Of a DNA stretch of 63,909 bases, positions 43,712 to 51,608 are shown piece by piece (positions within the stretch are counted from its first letter, which is position 1; each line of letters starts with the position of its first letter). A model generated the notes under the pieces. The model did no database searches, was not told where the DNA came from, and saw nothing but the letters and a program-made list of their open reading frames with translations. The stretch spans positions 81,638 through 145,546 of the forward strand of contig CAJULG010000006.1 of the NCBI GenBank assembly GCA_910587045.1. Direction: 5' to 3'. Both the position numbers and the translations under genes were made by a program. The DNA is from an uncultured Lachnospiraceae bacterium. GTDB taxonomy: Bacteria; Bacillota; Clostridia; Lachnospirales; Lachnospiraceae.

Positions 43712-44581
43712 TTAATCTTTGCCAGTACCGGATAATTCCGCACTGTATTCTTCGTCTATCTCACCATCGAATACCACCCTTGCCGGCCCGGTCATATATA
43801 CCTTATTGGCATCCCGGTCCCACTTCACCTTCAGATCGCCGCCTAAGAGATGGAGCGTGATCGCATCCTTTGTCCGATGATTCAATATGCATGCCACTGT
43901 GCTTGCACAGGCTCCGGTACCACATGCCAGAGTTTCACCGGTCCCCCGCTCCCATACCCGCATATTCACTTCTGTATCATTTATGATCTCTATAAATTCC
44001 GCATTTATCCGGTTCGGAAACACCTTATGATGCTCGAACAACGGCCCGACTGCCTCTAACGGAAATTCCTGTACATTGTCAACAAATACCACTGCATGAG
44101 GATTTCCCATAGAAACGCATGTCATACGGTATTCACAGTCATTGATAACGATCGGCGCATCAACCACCTGCTCCCGGTCAGATACTACCGGAATCTCCGC
44201 TGCCTGTAAGATCGGCATGCCCATGTCAACCGTAACAAGCGTTACCTTTCCCTTCTCTACCGTCAGATCCAGATATTTGATTCCCGCCAGGGTTTCTACA
44301 GAAATCTGCTCTTTATCTGTCAAGCCATAATCGTATACATATTTTCCCACACAGCGGATACCATTCCCGCACATTTCTGCCTGAGAACCGTCCGCATTAT
44401 ACATATCCATACAAAAATCTGCGATCTCAGAGGGCTTTATCAGTATGATCCCATCCGCTCCGATTCCGAAATGCCGGTCACTGAACCCGACTGCCAGCTC
44501 CCGGGGATGTTCTACACGCTCCTGAAAACAATTAATATAGATATAATCATTTCCAAGTCCTTCCATCTTCGTAAACTTCAT
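43712..44581 (-). CDS. dapF: Diaminopimelate epimerase
   Basis: The 289-residue protein starts MKFTKMEGLGNDYIYINCF after AAGGAGGA. Both catalytic cysteines are present, in ADGSQAEMCGNGIRCVG and ACGTGACASTVACIL. It interconverts LL- and meso-diaminopimelate. It lies 19 bases upstream of dapL and 17 bases downstream of the ANTAR gene. Confidence 0.96.
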   Translation of the reverse strand: MKFTKMEGLGNDYIYINCFQERVEHPRELAVGFSDRHFGIGADGIILIKPSEIADFCMDMYNADGSQAEMCGNGIRCVGKYVYDYGLTDKEQISVETLAGIKYLDLTVEKGKVTLVTVDMGMPILQAAEIPVVSDREQVVDAPIVINDCEYRMTCVSMGNPHAVVFVDNVQEFPLEAVGPLFEHHKVFPNRINAEFIEIINDTEVNMRVWERGTGETLACGTGACASTVACILNHRTKDAITLHLLGGDLKVKWDRDANKVYMTGPARVVFDGEIDEEYSAELSGTGKD

Positions 44582-44598
44582 GCAGTACTCCTCCTTTA

Positions 44599-45141
44599 TC
44601 AAAATATCTCTAATACCATCTGGGCAGTTTCCACCATATTAATCCCGGTATCCATGCTCTGCTTCTGCAAATACTTATGTGCTTCCTCCTCTGACAGCTT
44701 CTTTTGCTCCATCAGCCGCAGCTTGGCACTTTCAATTACCGCCCGCTGCTCCTGTGTTAACTGTCTTGGCTGCGCCCTCCGTTTCTTCCGCTTCTGATAC
44801 AGTCCCTGTAATAAGACATTCGTCGTATCGATCAGTTCCTGCGCCTTGACCGGCATTGCCAGACATACCACCTTACTCCGGTCACATTCCGCATAATGCC
44901 TGCTTGACGCAACGACCAGCATTTCATAGGTAACAGGAAGATAGTCCAGCAGTTCCGTATATAGCATATCTGTAAACTTATACCCGCAGATAATCAGTGC
45001 TTCATCCAGATCTTCAAAAAAGGTCATCGCCTGTGTCCCGGAGGTACAGGCCGCCGCCACATGGACGCCGCTTCTTGTCAGCAGACTTCGGATCCCCTTT
45101 GCTTCTTCCATTTTGGGAAAAACAACGATAACGCTTATCAT
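44599..45141 (-). CDS. ANTAR-domain response regulator
   Basis: The 180-residue protein has a receiver-like domain (about 1-115) followed by a C-terminal ANTAR domain (QEQRAVIESAKLRLMEQKKLSEEEAHKYLQKQSMDTGINMVETAQMVLEIF), which binds paired RNA hairpins to prevent termination. The receiver lacks a clear phosphoacceptor Asp in its usual place, so it may not be phosphorylated. It is in operon with glnA, dapF and dapL, so nitrogen-linked control of these genes is likely. Confidence 0.85.
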   Translation of the reverse strand: MISVIVVFPKMEEAKGIRSLLTRSGVHVAAACTSGTQAMTFFEDLDEALIICGYKFTDMLYTELLDYLPVTYEMLVVASSRHYAECDRSKVVCLAMPVKAQELIDTTNVLLQGLYQKRKKRRAQPRQLTQEQRAVIESAKLRLMEQKKLSEEEAHKYLQKQSMDTGINMVETAQMVLEIF

Positions 45142-45174
45142 CCAGCGCTCCTCCTTGAAATACTCAGAGTTTGA

Positions 45175-46506
45175 TTAAATTTTATATAAATATTCATCAA
45201 TCTCCCACTGGGTAACCTGCTTGCGGTAAAGATCCCATTCTGCCTTCTTCGCTTCCACATACTTGGAAAATACATGATTTCCCAATACTTCTCTGATAAA
45301 CGGATCCGCTTCCATTGCCTCGACTGCCCGACAGAGATTAAACGGAATGATCTCAATATTCCGTGCCTGCATCTCCTCCTCAGACAGTTCAAAAATATTA
45401 CCGTTTACCGGCATTGGCGGTTCCATTTTATTACGGATTCCATCCAGACCGGCAGCCAGGCACAACGCAAGTAACAGATATGGATTTGCTGCAGGATCCG
45501 GGCTCCGAAGCTCAATTCTGGTCCCTGCACCCCGGGAAGCCGGAATCCGGATCAACGGACTACGGTTTGTTGCCGACCAGGCGATATAGACCGGAGCCTC
45601 ATGTCCCGGCACCAGACGCTTATAGGAGTTTACCAGAGGATTGGCAATGGCTGTCATACCTTTGATATGTTTCATGATACCGGCAATAAAATAATATGCC
45701 TCCTTGCTTAAGCCATTCTCTCCTTCCGGATCATCAAATATATTCTTTCCATCCTTCGTTAAGGACATATTCGTGTGCATACCGGAACCATTCACTCCAT
45801 ATAACGGCTTCGGCATAAAGCTGGCAAACAGTCCATGCTTCTTCGCCATAGACTTTACCACCAGCTTGAAGGTCATGATATTATCTGCAGTTGATAATGC
45901 CGGACCATATTTAAAATCTATTTCATGCTGGGCCGGAGCCACCTCATGGTGAGATGCCTCGATCTCAAAACTCATATCCTCTAAGCTCAGTACCATATCT
46001 CTTCTGGCATTTTCACCCAGATCCAGGGGACTGATATCAAAATAGCTGGCCTTTTCATGGGAGATCGTAGTAGGCATACCATTATCATCTGTATGGAACA
46101 GGAAGAACTCACATTCCGGTCCTACATCGAAGCTATAGCCCATCTCCTTGGCTTCCTCTAATACTCTTCGCAGTACATATCTCGGATCTCCCTCAAACGG
46201 CGTGCCGTCTGCCTTATAGACATCACAGATCAACCGTGCCACCTTTCCCTGCTGCGGCCGCCACGGGAAGATTTCAAAGGTATCCAGATCCGGATACAGA
46301 TACATATCGGATTCTTCAATCCGGACAAAGCCCTCAATCGAAGAACCGTCAAACATACATTTATTATCCAAAGCCTTCCCTAACTGGCTGGATGTAATTG
46401 CAACATTCTTCAGGGAACCAAACATATCCGTGAACTGTAAGCGAATAAATTCAATATCCTCCTCTTCAATTCTACGCATAATGTCTTGTTTTGTGTACCG
46501 ACTCAT
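45175..46506 (-). CDS. glnA: Glutamine synthetase, type I
   Basis: The 443-residue protein fits GSI-alpha in length. It has MFDGSSIEGFVRIEESDMYL, the Mg-binding NGSGMHTNMSL, and the ATP/glutamate site RIPASRGAGTRIELRSPDPAANPYL. The start at 46506 is placed by AAGGAG upstream. It makes glutamine from glutamate and ammonia. The adenylylation loop seen in GSI-beta is absent. An ANTAR regulator follows in the same operon. Confidence 0.96.
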   Translation of the reverse strand: MSRYTKQDIMRRIEEEDIEFIRLQFTDMFGSLKNVAITSSQLGKALDNKCMFDGSSIEGFVRIEESDMYLYPDLDTFEIFPWRPQQGKVARLICDVYKADGTPFEGDPRYVLRRVLEEAKEMGYSFDVGPECEFFLFHTDDNGMPTTISHEKASYFDISPLDLGENARRDMVLSLEDMSFEIEASHHEVAPAQHEIDFKYGPALSTADNIMTFKLVVKSMAKKHGLFASFMPKPLYGVNGSGMHTNMSLTKDGKNIFDDPEGENGLSKEAYYFIAGIMKHIKGMTAIANPLVNSYKRLVPGHEAPVYIAWSATNRSPLIRIPASRGAGTRIELRSPDPAANPYLLLALCLAAGLDGIRNKMEPPMPVNGNIFELSEEEMQARNIEIIPFNLCRAVEAMEADPFIREVLGNHVFSKYVEAKKAEWDLYRKQVTQWEIDEYLYKI

Positions 46507-46572
46507 ATTCATTCTCCTTCTTTGTAATACATGCATATCGTAACAGATACATACTCAATATACTATTAAACC

Positions 46573-46606
46573 GAAAAAAGGACAAGCCATAAATAACTTG
46601 TCCTTT
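46573..46606 (-). terminator. Terminator after rpsR
   Basis: On the minus strand AAAGGACAAG and CTTGTCCTTT close a hairpin ending in a T-run just past the rpsR stop at 46617. It isolates glnA from the ribosomal cluster. Confidence 0.9.
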
Positions 46607-46616
46607 GAAATCTTAG

Positions 46617-46889
46617 TTAATCCTGTACATATGGCATTAAAGCTACATGGCGTGCGCGCTTGATCGCAACGGTTAACGCTCTCTGATGCTTTGCACATGT
46701 ACCTGTAATTCTTCTTGGTAAAATCTTACCCCGTTCAGATACGAACTTCTTTAAACGATTTACATCTTTATAATCAATGACTGCGTTCTTATCTGCACAA
46801 AATACACATACCTTTTTTCTTCTGCGAACGGTTCTTCTTCTCATAGGAGCTTCGGAACGTTCACTCTTGTCGCTCTTATTTACTGGCAT
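46617..46889 (-). CDS. rpsR: 30S ribosomal protein S18
   Basis: The 90-residue protein has the S18 core KVCVFCADKNAVIDYKDVNRLKKFVSERGKILPRRITGTCAKHQRAL with four cysteines (zinc type). GGAGG precedes the ATG at 46889. It ends the rpsF-ssb-rpsR operon. Confidence 0.97.
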   Translation of the reverse strand: MPVNKSDKSERSEAPMRRRTVRRRKKVCVFCADKNAVIDYKDVNRLKKFVSERGKILPRRITGTCAKHQRALTVAIKRARHVALMPYVQD

Positions 46890-46905
46890 TGCTCTTACCT
46901 CCAAA

Positions 46906-47352
46906 TTAATTAAATGGCAGCTCCTCTTCCGCACCATCCGGAATGCTCATAAAGCCATCACCGGCAGCCTGACTCGGAGACGGTCTGGAATCTGCCTGAT
47001 AAGAAGAGACACCTGCATTGGATGCGGCTGCATTCTTACTTTCTGCAAACTCAATCTCCTCTACGATGATCTGTACGGAATATACCTTCTGACCTTCTTT
47101 ATTCGTGTAATTGTCGTTCTGTACACGTCCTGTAATTACTACCTTTGTTCCTTGTCTTAAATACTTCTCGACAAAATCAGCCTGTCTGCCAAATACAGTA
47201 CAGTTAAAGAAATCTGCATCCGGCTCGCCTTCCCGCTTCCATCTGCGGTCTACTGCAAGAGAAAATCTTGCGATGGCAGTCTGACTTGCTCCCTGAGAGT
47301 ATCGAACTTCCGGGTCTCTGGTCAGACGACCCATCATAATTACTTTATTCAT
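46906..47352 (-). CDS. ssb: Single-stranded DNA-binding protein
   Basis: The 148-residue protein has the OB-fold start MNKVIMMGRLTRDPEVRYSQGA, FNCTVFGRQADFVEKYLRQGTKVVITGRVQ and the acidic C-terminal tip EEELPFN that recruits other proteins. It is between rpsF and rpsR, its usual position in Firmicutes. Confidence 0.97.
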   Translation of the reverse strand: MNKVIMMGRLTRDPEVRYSQGASQTAIARFSLAVDRRWKREGEPDADFFNCTVFGRQADFVEKYLRQGTKVVITGRVQNDNYTNKEGQKVYSVQIIVEEIEFAESKNAAASNAGVSSYQADSRPSPSQAAGDGFMSIPDGAEEELPFN

Positions 47353-47372
47353 ATTGGAAAACCCCTTTCAAT

Positions 47373-47660
47373 TTACGCGTCCTGACGTACGCACAAATAC
47401 CGAATGACTGGCTCCATAATACGAACTTTCGCTTCAACCTGAGCTGGAACATCAGCTTCTGCGTCGAATAATACAAAGTAGTAGTAGCCTTCGCTCATCT
47501 TCTGAATCTCATAAGCAAGCTTCTTCTTACCTTCATCTTTGACATCTGTGATTGTTCCGCCGAATCTTTCGATATAGGACTTTGCCTTATCTACTGCTGC
47601 TGCACGAGCCTCATCTTCCAGCTTTGCGCTCACAACCAACGCTAATTCATATTTGTTCAT
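47373..47660 (-). CDS. rpsF: 30S ribosomal protein S6
   Basis: The 95-residue protein has MNKYELALVVSAKLEDEARAA and the S6 core IERFGGTITDVKDEGKKKLAYEIQKMSEGYYYFVLFDA. It opens the rpsF-ssb-rpsR operon. GGAGG precedes the start. Confidence 0.97.
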   Translation of the reverse strand: MNKYELALVVSAKLEDEARAAAVDKAKSYIERFGGTITDVKDEGKKKLAYEIQKMSEGYYYFVLFDAEADVPAQVEAKVRIMEPVIRYLCVRQDA

Positions 47661-47773
47661 GTCTTTGCACCTCCTTGTGGTCTCTGGCCCTTTTTTAATA
47701 AAAGAGCAAGGAAATTGTGTAATGTCTCACAGATATCTAATTTATCATAAGCAGGGAAAAATTGCAAGCTTTT

Positions 47774-48235
47774 TTATATTTTCAGCCATTCCTTAATTCC
47801 TGCCTCTGTAAGATGATTTCCATCAATACTCTCCGTCACCTCTGCTCCCTTGCTGCTGTTCCGGATATCCTCCGTACTCCTGCCGCAGCCGCCCCCACCG
47901 TTGGTAACAAAGGAATAGATCGTCTTTCCCGTAAGATCATATGTCTCCAGGAAAGAAAGCACCGGCATTGGACAGGTGCTGCACCAGTTCGGGAATCCCA
48001 GTATCACCGTATCATACTGACTGATATCGGAAACCTGTGTTGCAAGCTCCGGTCTCGCACTCTGCTTTAATTCCTCCTTGGCCTCTTCTACTACTGTCAT
48101 GTAATCACTGGAATAGTCTTTCTTCGTAACGATCTCAAACAGATCTCCGCCTGTGATCTCTGCAACCAGCTCTGCTGCCTTCTTTGCTGTTCCTGAATAA
48201 GAAAAATATGCAACTAATGTCTTTGTTCCTTCCAT
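47774..48235 (-). CDS. Flavodoxin
   Basis: The 153-residue protein has the flavodoxin FMN phosphate loop TLVAYFSYSGTAKKAAELVAEITG and a later FPNWCSTCPMPVLSFLETYDLTGKTI. It carries electrons at low potential or acts on quinone-like substrates. It is followed by DUF951 and a flavin-binding gene on the same strand. Confidence 0.92.
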   Translation of the reverse strand: MEGTKTLVAYFSYSGTAKKAAELVAEITGGDLFEIVTKKDYSSDYMTVVEEAKEELKQSARPELATQVSDISQYDTVILGFPNWCSTCPMPVLSFLETYDLTGKTIYSFVTNGGGGCGRSTEDIRNSSKGAEVTESIDGNHLTEAGIKEWLKI

Positions 48236-48297
48236 GCCGTTTTACCTCCGCTTTTTTATTTCAGTGTTATGTTGATCTTATGAAATAAGACCGGATA

Positions 48298-48495
48298 TTA
48301 CTTCTTAGTGTCGGATTCTACAAATCCCCGGAAATTCTTTTCTACCTCCTTTCTCGGAATCATGATCATATGTCCGCATCCCGTGCATTTTAAACGAAAG
48401 TCCATACCTGTCCGGAGAATCTCCCAGGCATTGGTTCCGCAGGGATGTGCTTTTTTCATTTTTATAATGTTTCCTAATTGATAATCGGCTTCCAT
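48298..48495 (-). CDS. DUF951 family protein
   Basis: The 65-residue protein has DYQLGNIIKMKKAHPCGTNAWEILRTGMDFRLKCTGCGHMIMIPR, with a CxxC that could bind metal. It belongs to the small DUF951 family, often near ParB or translation genes, with unknown role. Confidence 0.88.
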   Translation of the reverse strand: MEADYQLGNIIKMKKAHPCGTNAWEILRTGMDFRLKCTGCGHMIMIPRKEVEKNFRGFVESDTKK

Positions 48496-48563
48496 ATTTA
48501 CTCCATTTCCTTTTCCTATTCCTATTACTCTGAAGCAGTCTCCATCTGCTGCAAGACGATCAC

Positions 48564-49025
48564 TTATCGTTCCTTGCCTGTGATCTTCTCCACTACAAGC
48601 TTCATAACAGTTGTTCTGGATACTACAGCTCTGTCAAACGCAAAATCTTCTTTATGATACTGCTTCATCAGAATGCATAAAGCACTGTACCGTTCCTCCT
48701 CCGGAACAATCTCAAGCCTGCCACGTCCGATCACGCTCTTATACTTCATGGTACAGCTCCCTTTCTCCTCATCCATCACCAGTTGATGGGAACAGTCCAT
48801 TTCAAAGCTGACCCGGTTATCTCTCCTCAGCAGCTGATACTTTGTTCCCTCGGCCGCTCCATGAAAATATAACGTAATAATCCCGTTTTCATATTGCAGG
48901 CCAAAGTTCAGGGGAAGAATATAGGGAACCTCCTCATCATTAAATGCCAGCCTGCATACATCACACTGCTCCATTACCTGTACAATTTCATTTCTATCTG
49001 TAATTTCCCGGTCACTGCGCCGCAT
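48564..49025 (-). CDS. NimA-like pyridoxamine 5'-phosphate oxidase-fold protein
   Basis: The 153-residue protein begins MRRSDREITDRNEIVQVMEQCDVCRLAFNDEEVPYILPLNFG, the usual start of NimA-like flavin proteins, and has IGRGRLEIVPEEERYSALCILMKQYH. Related proteins reduce nitroimidazoles or other small molecules. A specific resistance role should not be assumed. Confidence 0.87.
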   Translation of the reverse strand: MRRSDREITDRNEIVQVMEQCDVCRLAFNDEEVPYILPLNFGLQYENGIITLYFHGAAEGTKYQLLRRDNRVSFEMDCSHQLVMDEEKGSCTMKYKSVIGRGRLEIVPEEERYSALCILMKQYHKEDFAFDRAVVSRTTVMKLVVEKITGKER

Positions 49026-49187
49026 CGTATCACCTTCTCTTCTGCTTCTGATACAACAGACAATGTTGCATACATATTATTGTAATCCCATATTGCTTTT
49101 GATATAGTATAATTCTAATTACTATTGGAAGCAAGAAAAATCAACATGGTCTTCCGATCAGCACCGTTCGAAAGGAGTATATGACAA

Positions 49188-50351
49188 ATGGTTCAATTAC
49201 TACTGGTTATTATATATCTGTCCTTTATCAGCCTGGGATTGCCGGATTCCCTGCTGGGCTCTGCATGGCCTACCATATATCCGGAGTTCGGGGTTCCGCT
49301 TTCCTATGCCAGTATCATTTATATTATCATTTCCATGGGAACGGTCATTTCCAGTTTACAGAGTGACCGCCTGACCCGGCGGTTTGGTACCGGAATCGTG
49401 ACGGCAGTCAGTGTCGGGATGACAGCAGCCGCCCTGTTTGGTTTTTCCATCAGTCATTCCTTCCTGGCGCTATGTCTCTGGTCCATCCCATACGGTCTGG
49501 GTGCCGGAGGGGTCGATGCTTCGCTGAATAATTATGTTGCTCTGCATTATGAAAGCCGCCACATGAGCTGGTTGCATTGTATGTGGGGAGTCGGTGCAAC
49601 ACTGGGCCCGTACGTTATGAGTTATGCCCTGACCAGAAATATGGGCTGGAATGCCGGCTACCGGATCATCGCTGTATTGCAGATCCTCCTGACTGTGATC
49701 TTAGTATTCAGCCTCCGGTTATGGAAAGGCAGGATTGTTACAGATAGTGATACTGAAAATGAAGTTACGGCAAAAGCGCTTACTTTACGGGAAATCGTAC
49801 AGATACCCGGTGCGAAGGAGGTTATGCTGTGCTTTTTCTGCTACTGCGCCGTCGAACAGACCACCTCTTTATGGGCAAGCAGTTATCTTACGTTATATAA
49901 GGGGATCGAACCGGAAGCTGCTGCAGGATTCGCAAGCATGTTCTTTATCGGCATTACCATCGGACGCGCGGTCAGCGGATTTATTACCATGAGGCTGAAT
50001 GATGTTCAGATGATACGTCTGGGTGAGGTGATCGTGGGAATCGGAGTGATCATCCTGCTGCTTCCTATGGGCGGAACGGCCTCTCTGGTCGGATTCATAT
50101 TGATCGGCCTGGGATGCGCACCTATATATCCGTGCATTATTCATTCAACGCCGGCGCATTTTGGAGCAGACCGGTCCCAGGCGATCATCGGTGTGCAAAT
50201 GGCCAGCGCCTATATCGGGAACTGCCTGATGCCTCCTGTTTTTGGCCTGATCGCCAATCATATTTCAGTTGCACTTCTTCCCGTCTACCTGATCGTCCTT
50301 CTTATACTGATGGCTGTCATGCACGAACGATTGACGGTAAAAACGCAGTAG
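49188..50351 (+). CDS. MFS transporter
   Basis: The 387-residue protein has about twelve membrane segments and the family motif near SDRLTRRFGTGIVTAVSVGMTAAALFG. It resembles the FucP/nitrate-type or drug-export MFS branch, but the substrate is unclear. AAAGGAG precedes the ATG at 49188. It faces the HlyD-like gene convergently, 15 bases apart. Confidence 0.87.
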   Translation: MVQLLLVIIYLSFISLGLPDSLLGSAWPTIYPEFGVPLSYASIIYIIISMGTVISSLQSDRLTRRFGTGIVTAVSVGMTAAALFGFSISHSFLALCLWSIPYGLGAGGVDASLNNYVALHYESRHMSWLHCMWGVGATLGPYVMSYALTRNMGWNAGYRIIAVLQILLTVILVFSLRLWKGRIVTDSDTENEVTAKALTLREIVQIPGAKEVMLCFFCYCAVEQTTSLWASSYLTLYKGIEPEAAAGFASMFFIGITIGRAVSGFITMRLNDVQMIRLGEVIVGIGVIILLLPMGGTASLVGFILIGLGCAPIYPCIIHSTPAHFGADRSQAIIGVQMASAYIGNCLMPPVFGLIANHISVALLPVYLIVLLILMAVMHERLTVKTQ

Positions 50352-50366
50352 TATTCCGGATCACTG

Positions 50367-51608
50367 TTACTTTTCCTTCAAGCTGTCGCCAAACCCTTTA
50401 ATAATAGGTTCCATAAAATAATCCATAATTGTACGCTTCCCGATCTTAATCTCCACCGTACCGGAAAGTCCGGAAATGATATGAATCTCCTCATTCGGAT
50501 TTTCAATATCCAGCTTTACCAGATAAACACTTCCCAGTTCTTCACTTGCAAATGAGCTGGGACTGATATACGTTACAATTCCCCGGACGGTTCCATATCT
50601 GTTATACGGATACGCCTCCAGCTTGATCTCCGCCTCCATACCGGTCTCAATATCTGCAATATCCATATTTCTTACATAACATACCATTTCAACCGGCTCA
50701 TCCTCCGGCACGATTGTGATCAACTGTTCCGCTGCGGAAACGGTTTCCCCGGGTGTATTAACACCCACACTGTTCACATATCCGCTGACCGGTGCGGTTA
50801 TGGTCTGATACCCCTTAGACAGATCATATTTATCAAGGCTGCTATTCAGTTCTCCAAGCTGACTGTCAATCTCGGAAAGCCTTGCATTGATCTGTGCACT
50901 GTACTTCGCTTTTGCATCGGCCATCTGCAGATCCAGCTGTTCCATGGCATTCGCATACTGCTGAACCATCAGCTTTTGTGATTCCTGCTGTCTGGGTGTT
51001 CCATTTGCCTGATATTCTTCAAGCTGCAGCCGGGCAATCTGCTGATTCAATTCTGCATTGCTTTTCTCCAGTTCCAGATTATTCAGCCTGTTGTGATAGC
51101 TGAAATCTTCATCAAGTATGCCCTGAAGAAACGAGTGGATATCCTCCCCATATACGGAAATATTAATCTCATCTGCGCTTTTTCCTGTCTGAAGCTGTCC
51201 GTATACCTTCTGCTCCGCTTCCAGAATCCGTTTCTGATCCTTTAGTTGATTGACATCTATATCAACATTTCGGGTATCCAGTTCGATTAAAATATCCCCC
51301 TGATCCACATGCTGTCCTTCAGCGATACAGATCTCCTTGACTGTTCCGCTCACATATGCCTCCACAACATTAACATTCCCGGAAGGCTGCAGGCTTCCAT
51401 TGGAAGTGATCACAACATCAATCTCAGACAAACATGCCCATAGAATTGCTGCGATCAAAAGAGAAAAACCGCCAAGAATAATGATTGTTCCCGCTTTATG
51501 CATCGGCCGTTCTATAATCTCAAGAAGGGATGGCATAAAATCATATTTCAGTTCCCGGTCGTGCTTTTTGCTGTGTTTTAATATATATTCCATTAATTTA
51601 TTATCCAT
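50367..51608 (-). CDS. HlyD-like membrane fusion protein of type I secretion
   Basis: The 413-residue protein has one N-terminal membrane helix (IIILGGFSLLIAAILWACLSE), a lipoyl-like half (SGTVKEICIAEGQHVDQGDILIELDT), a coiled coil (about 110-250), the second lipoyl half (APVSGYVNSVGVNTPGETV) and a barrel. It starts by overlapping the end of the HlyB-like gene. In Gram-negatives HlyD links the exporter to TolC. Here no TolC is expected, so it would bridge the membrane to the wall. Confidence 0.92.
   Translation of the reverse strand: MDNKLMEYILKHSKKHDRELKYDFMPSLLEIIERPMHKAGTIIILGGFSLLIAAILWACLSEIDVVITSNGSLQPSGNVNVVEAYVSGTVKEICIAEGQHVDQGDILIELDTRNVDIDVNQLKDQKRILEAEQKVYGQLQTGKSADEINISVYGEDIHSFLQGILDEDFSYHNRLNNLELEKSNAELNQQIARLQLEEYQANGTPRQQESQKLMVQQYANAMEQLDLQMADAKAKYSAQINARLSEIDSQLGELNSSLDKYDLSKGYQTITAPVSGYVNSVGVNTPGETVSAAEQLITIVPEDEPVEMVCYVRNMDIADIETGMEAEIKLEAYPYNRYGTVRGIVTYISPSSFASEELGSVYLVKLDIENPNEEIHIISGLSGTVEIKIGKRTIMDYFMEPIIKGFGDSLKEK

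Noticed and set aside
47661..47773. S6:S18-binding leader motif upstream of rpsF
   Set aside because: This leader motif is known in many bacteria, but I could not confirm its bulge and stem by eye in this spacer.
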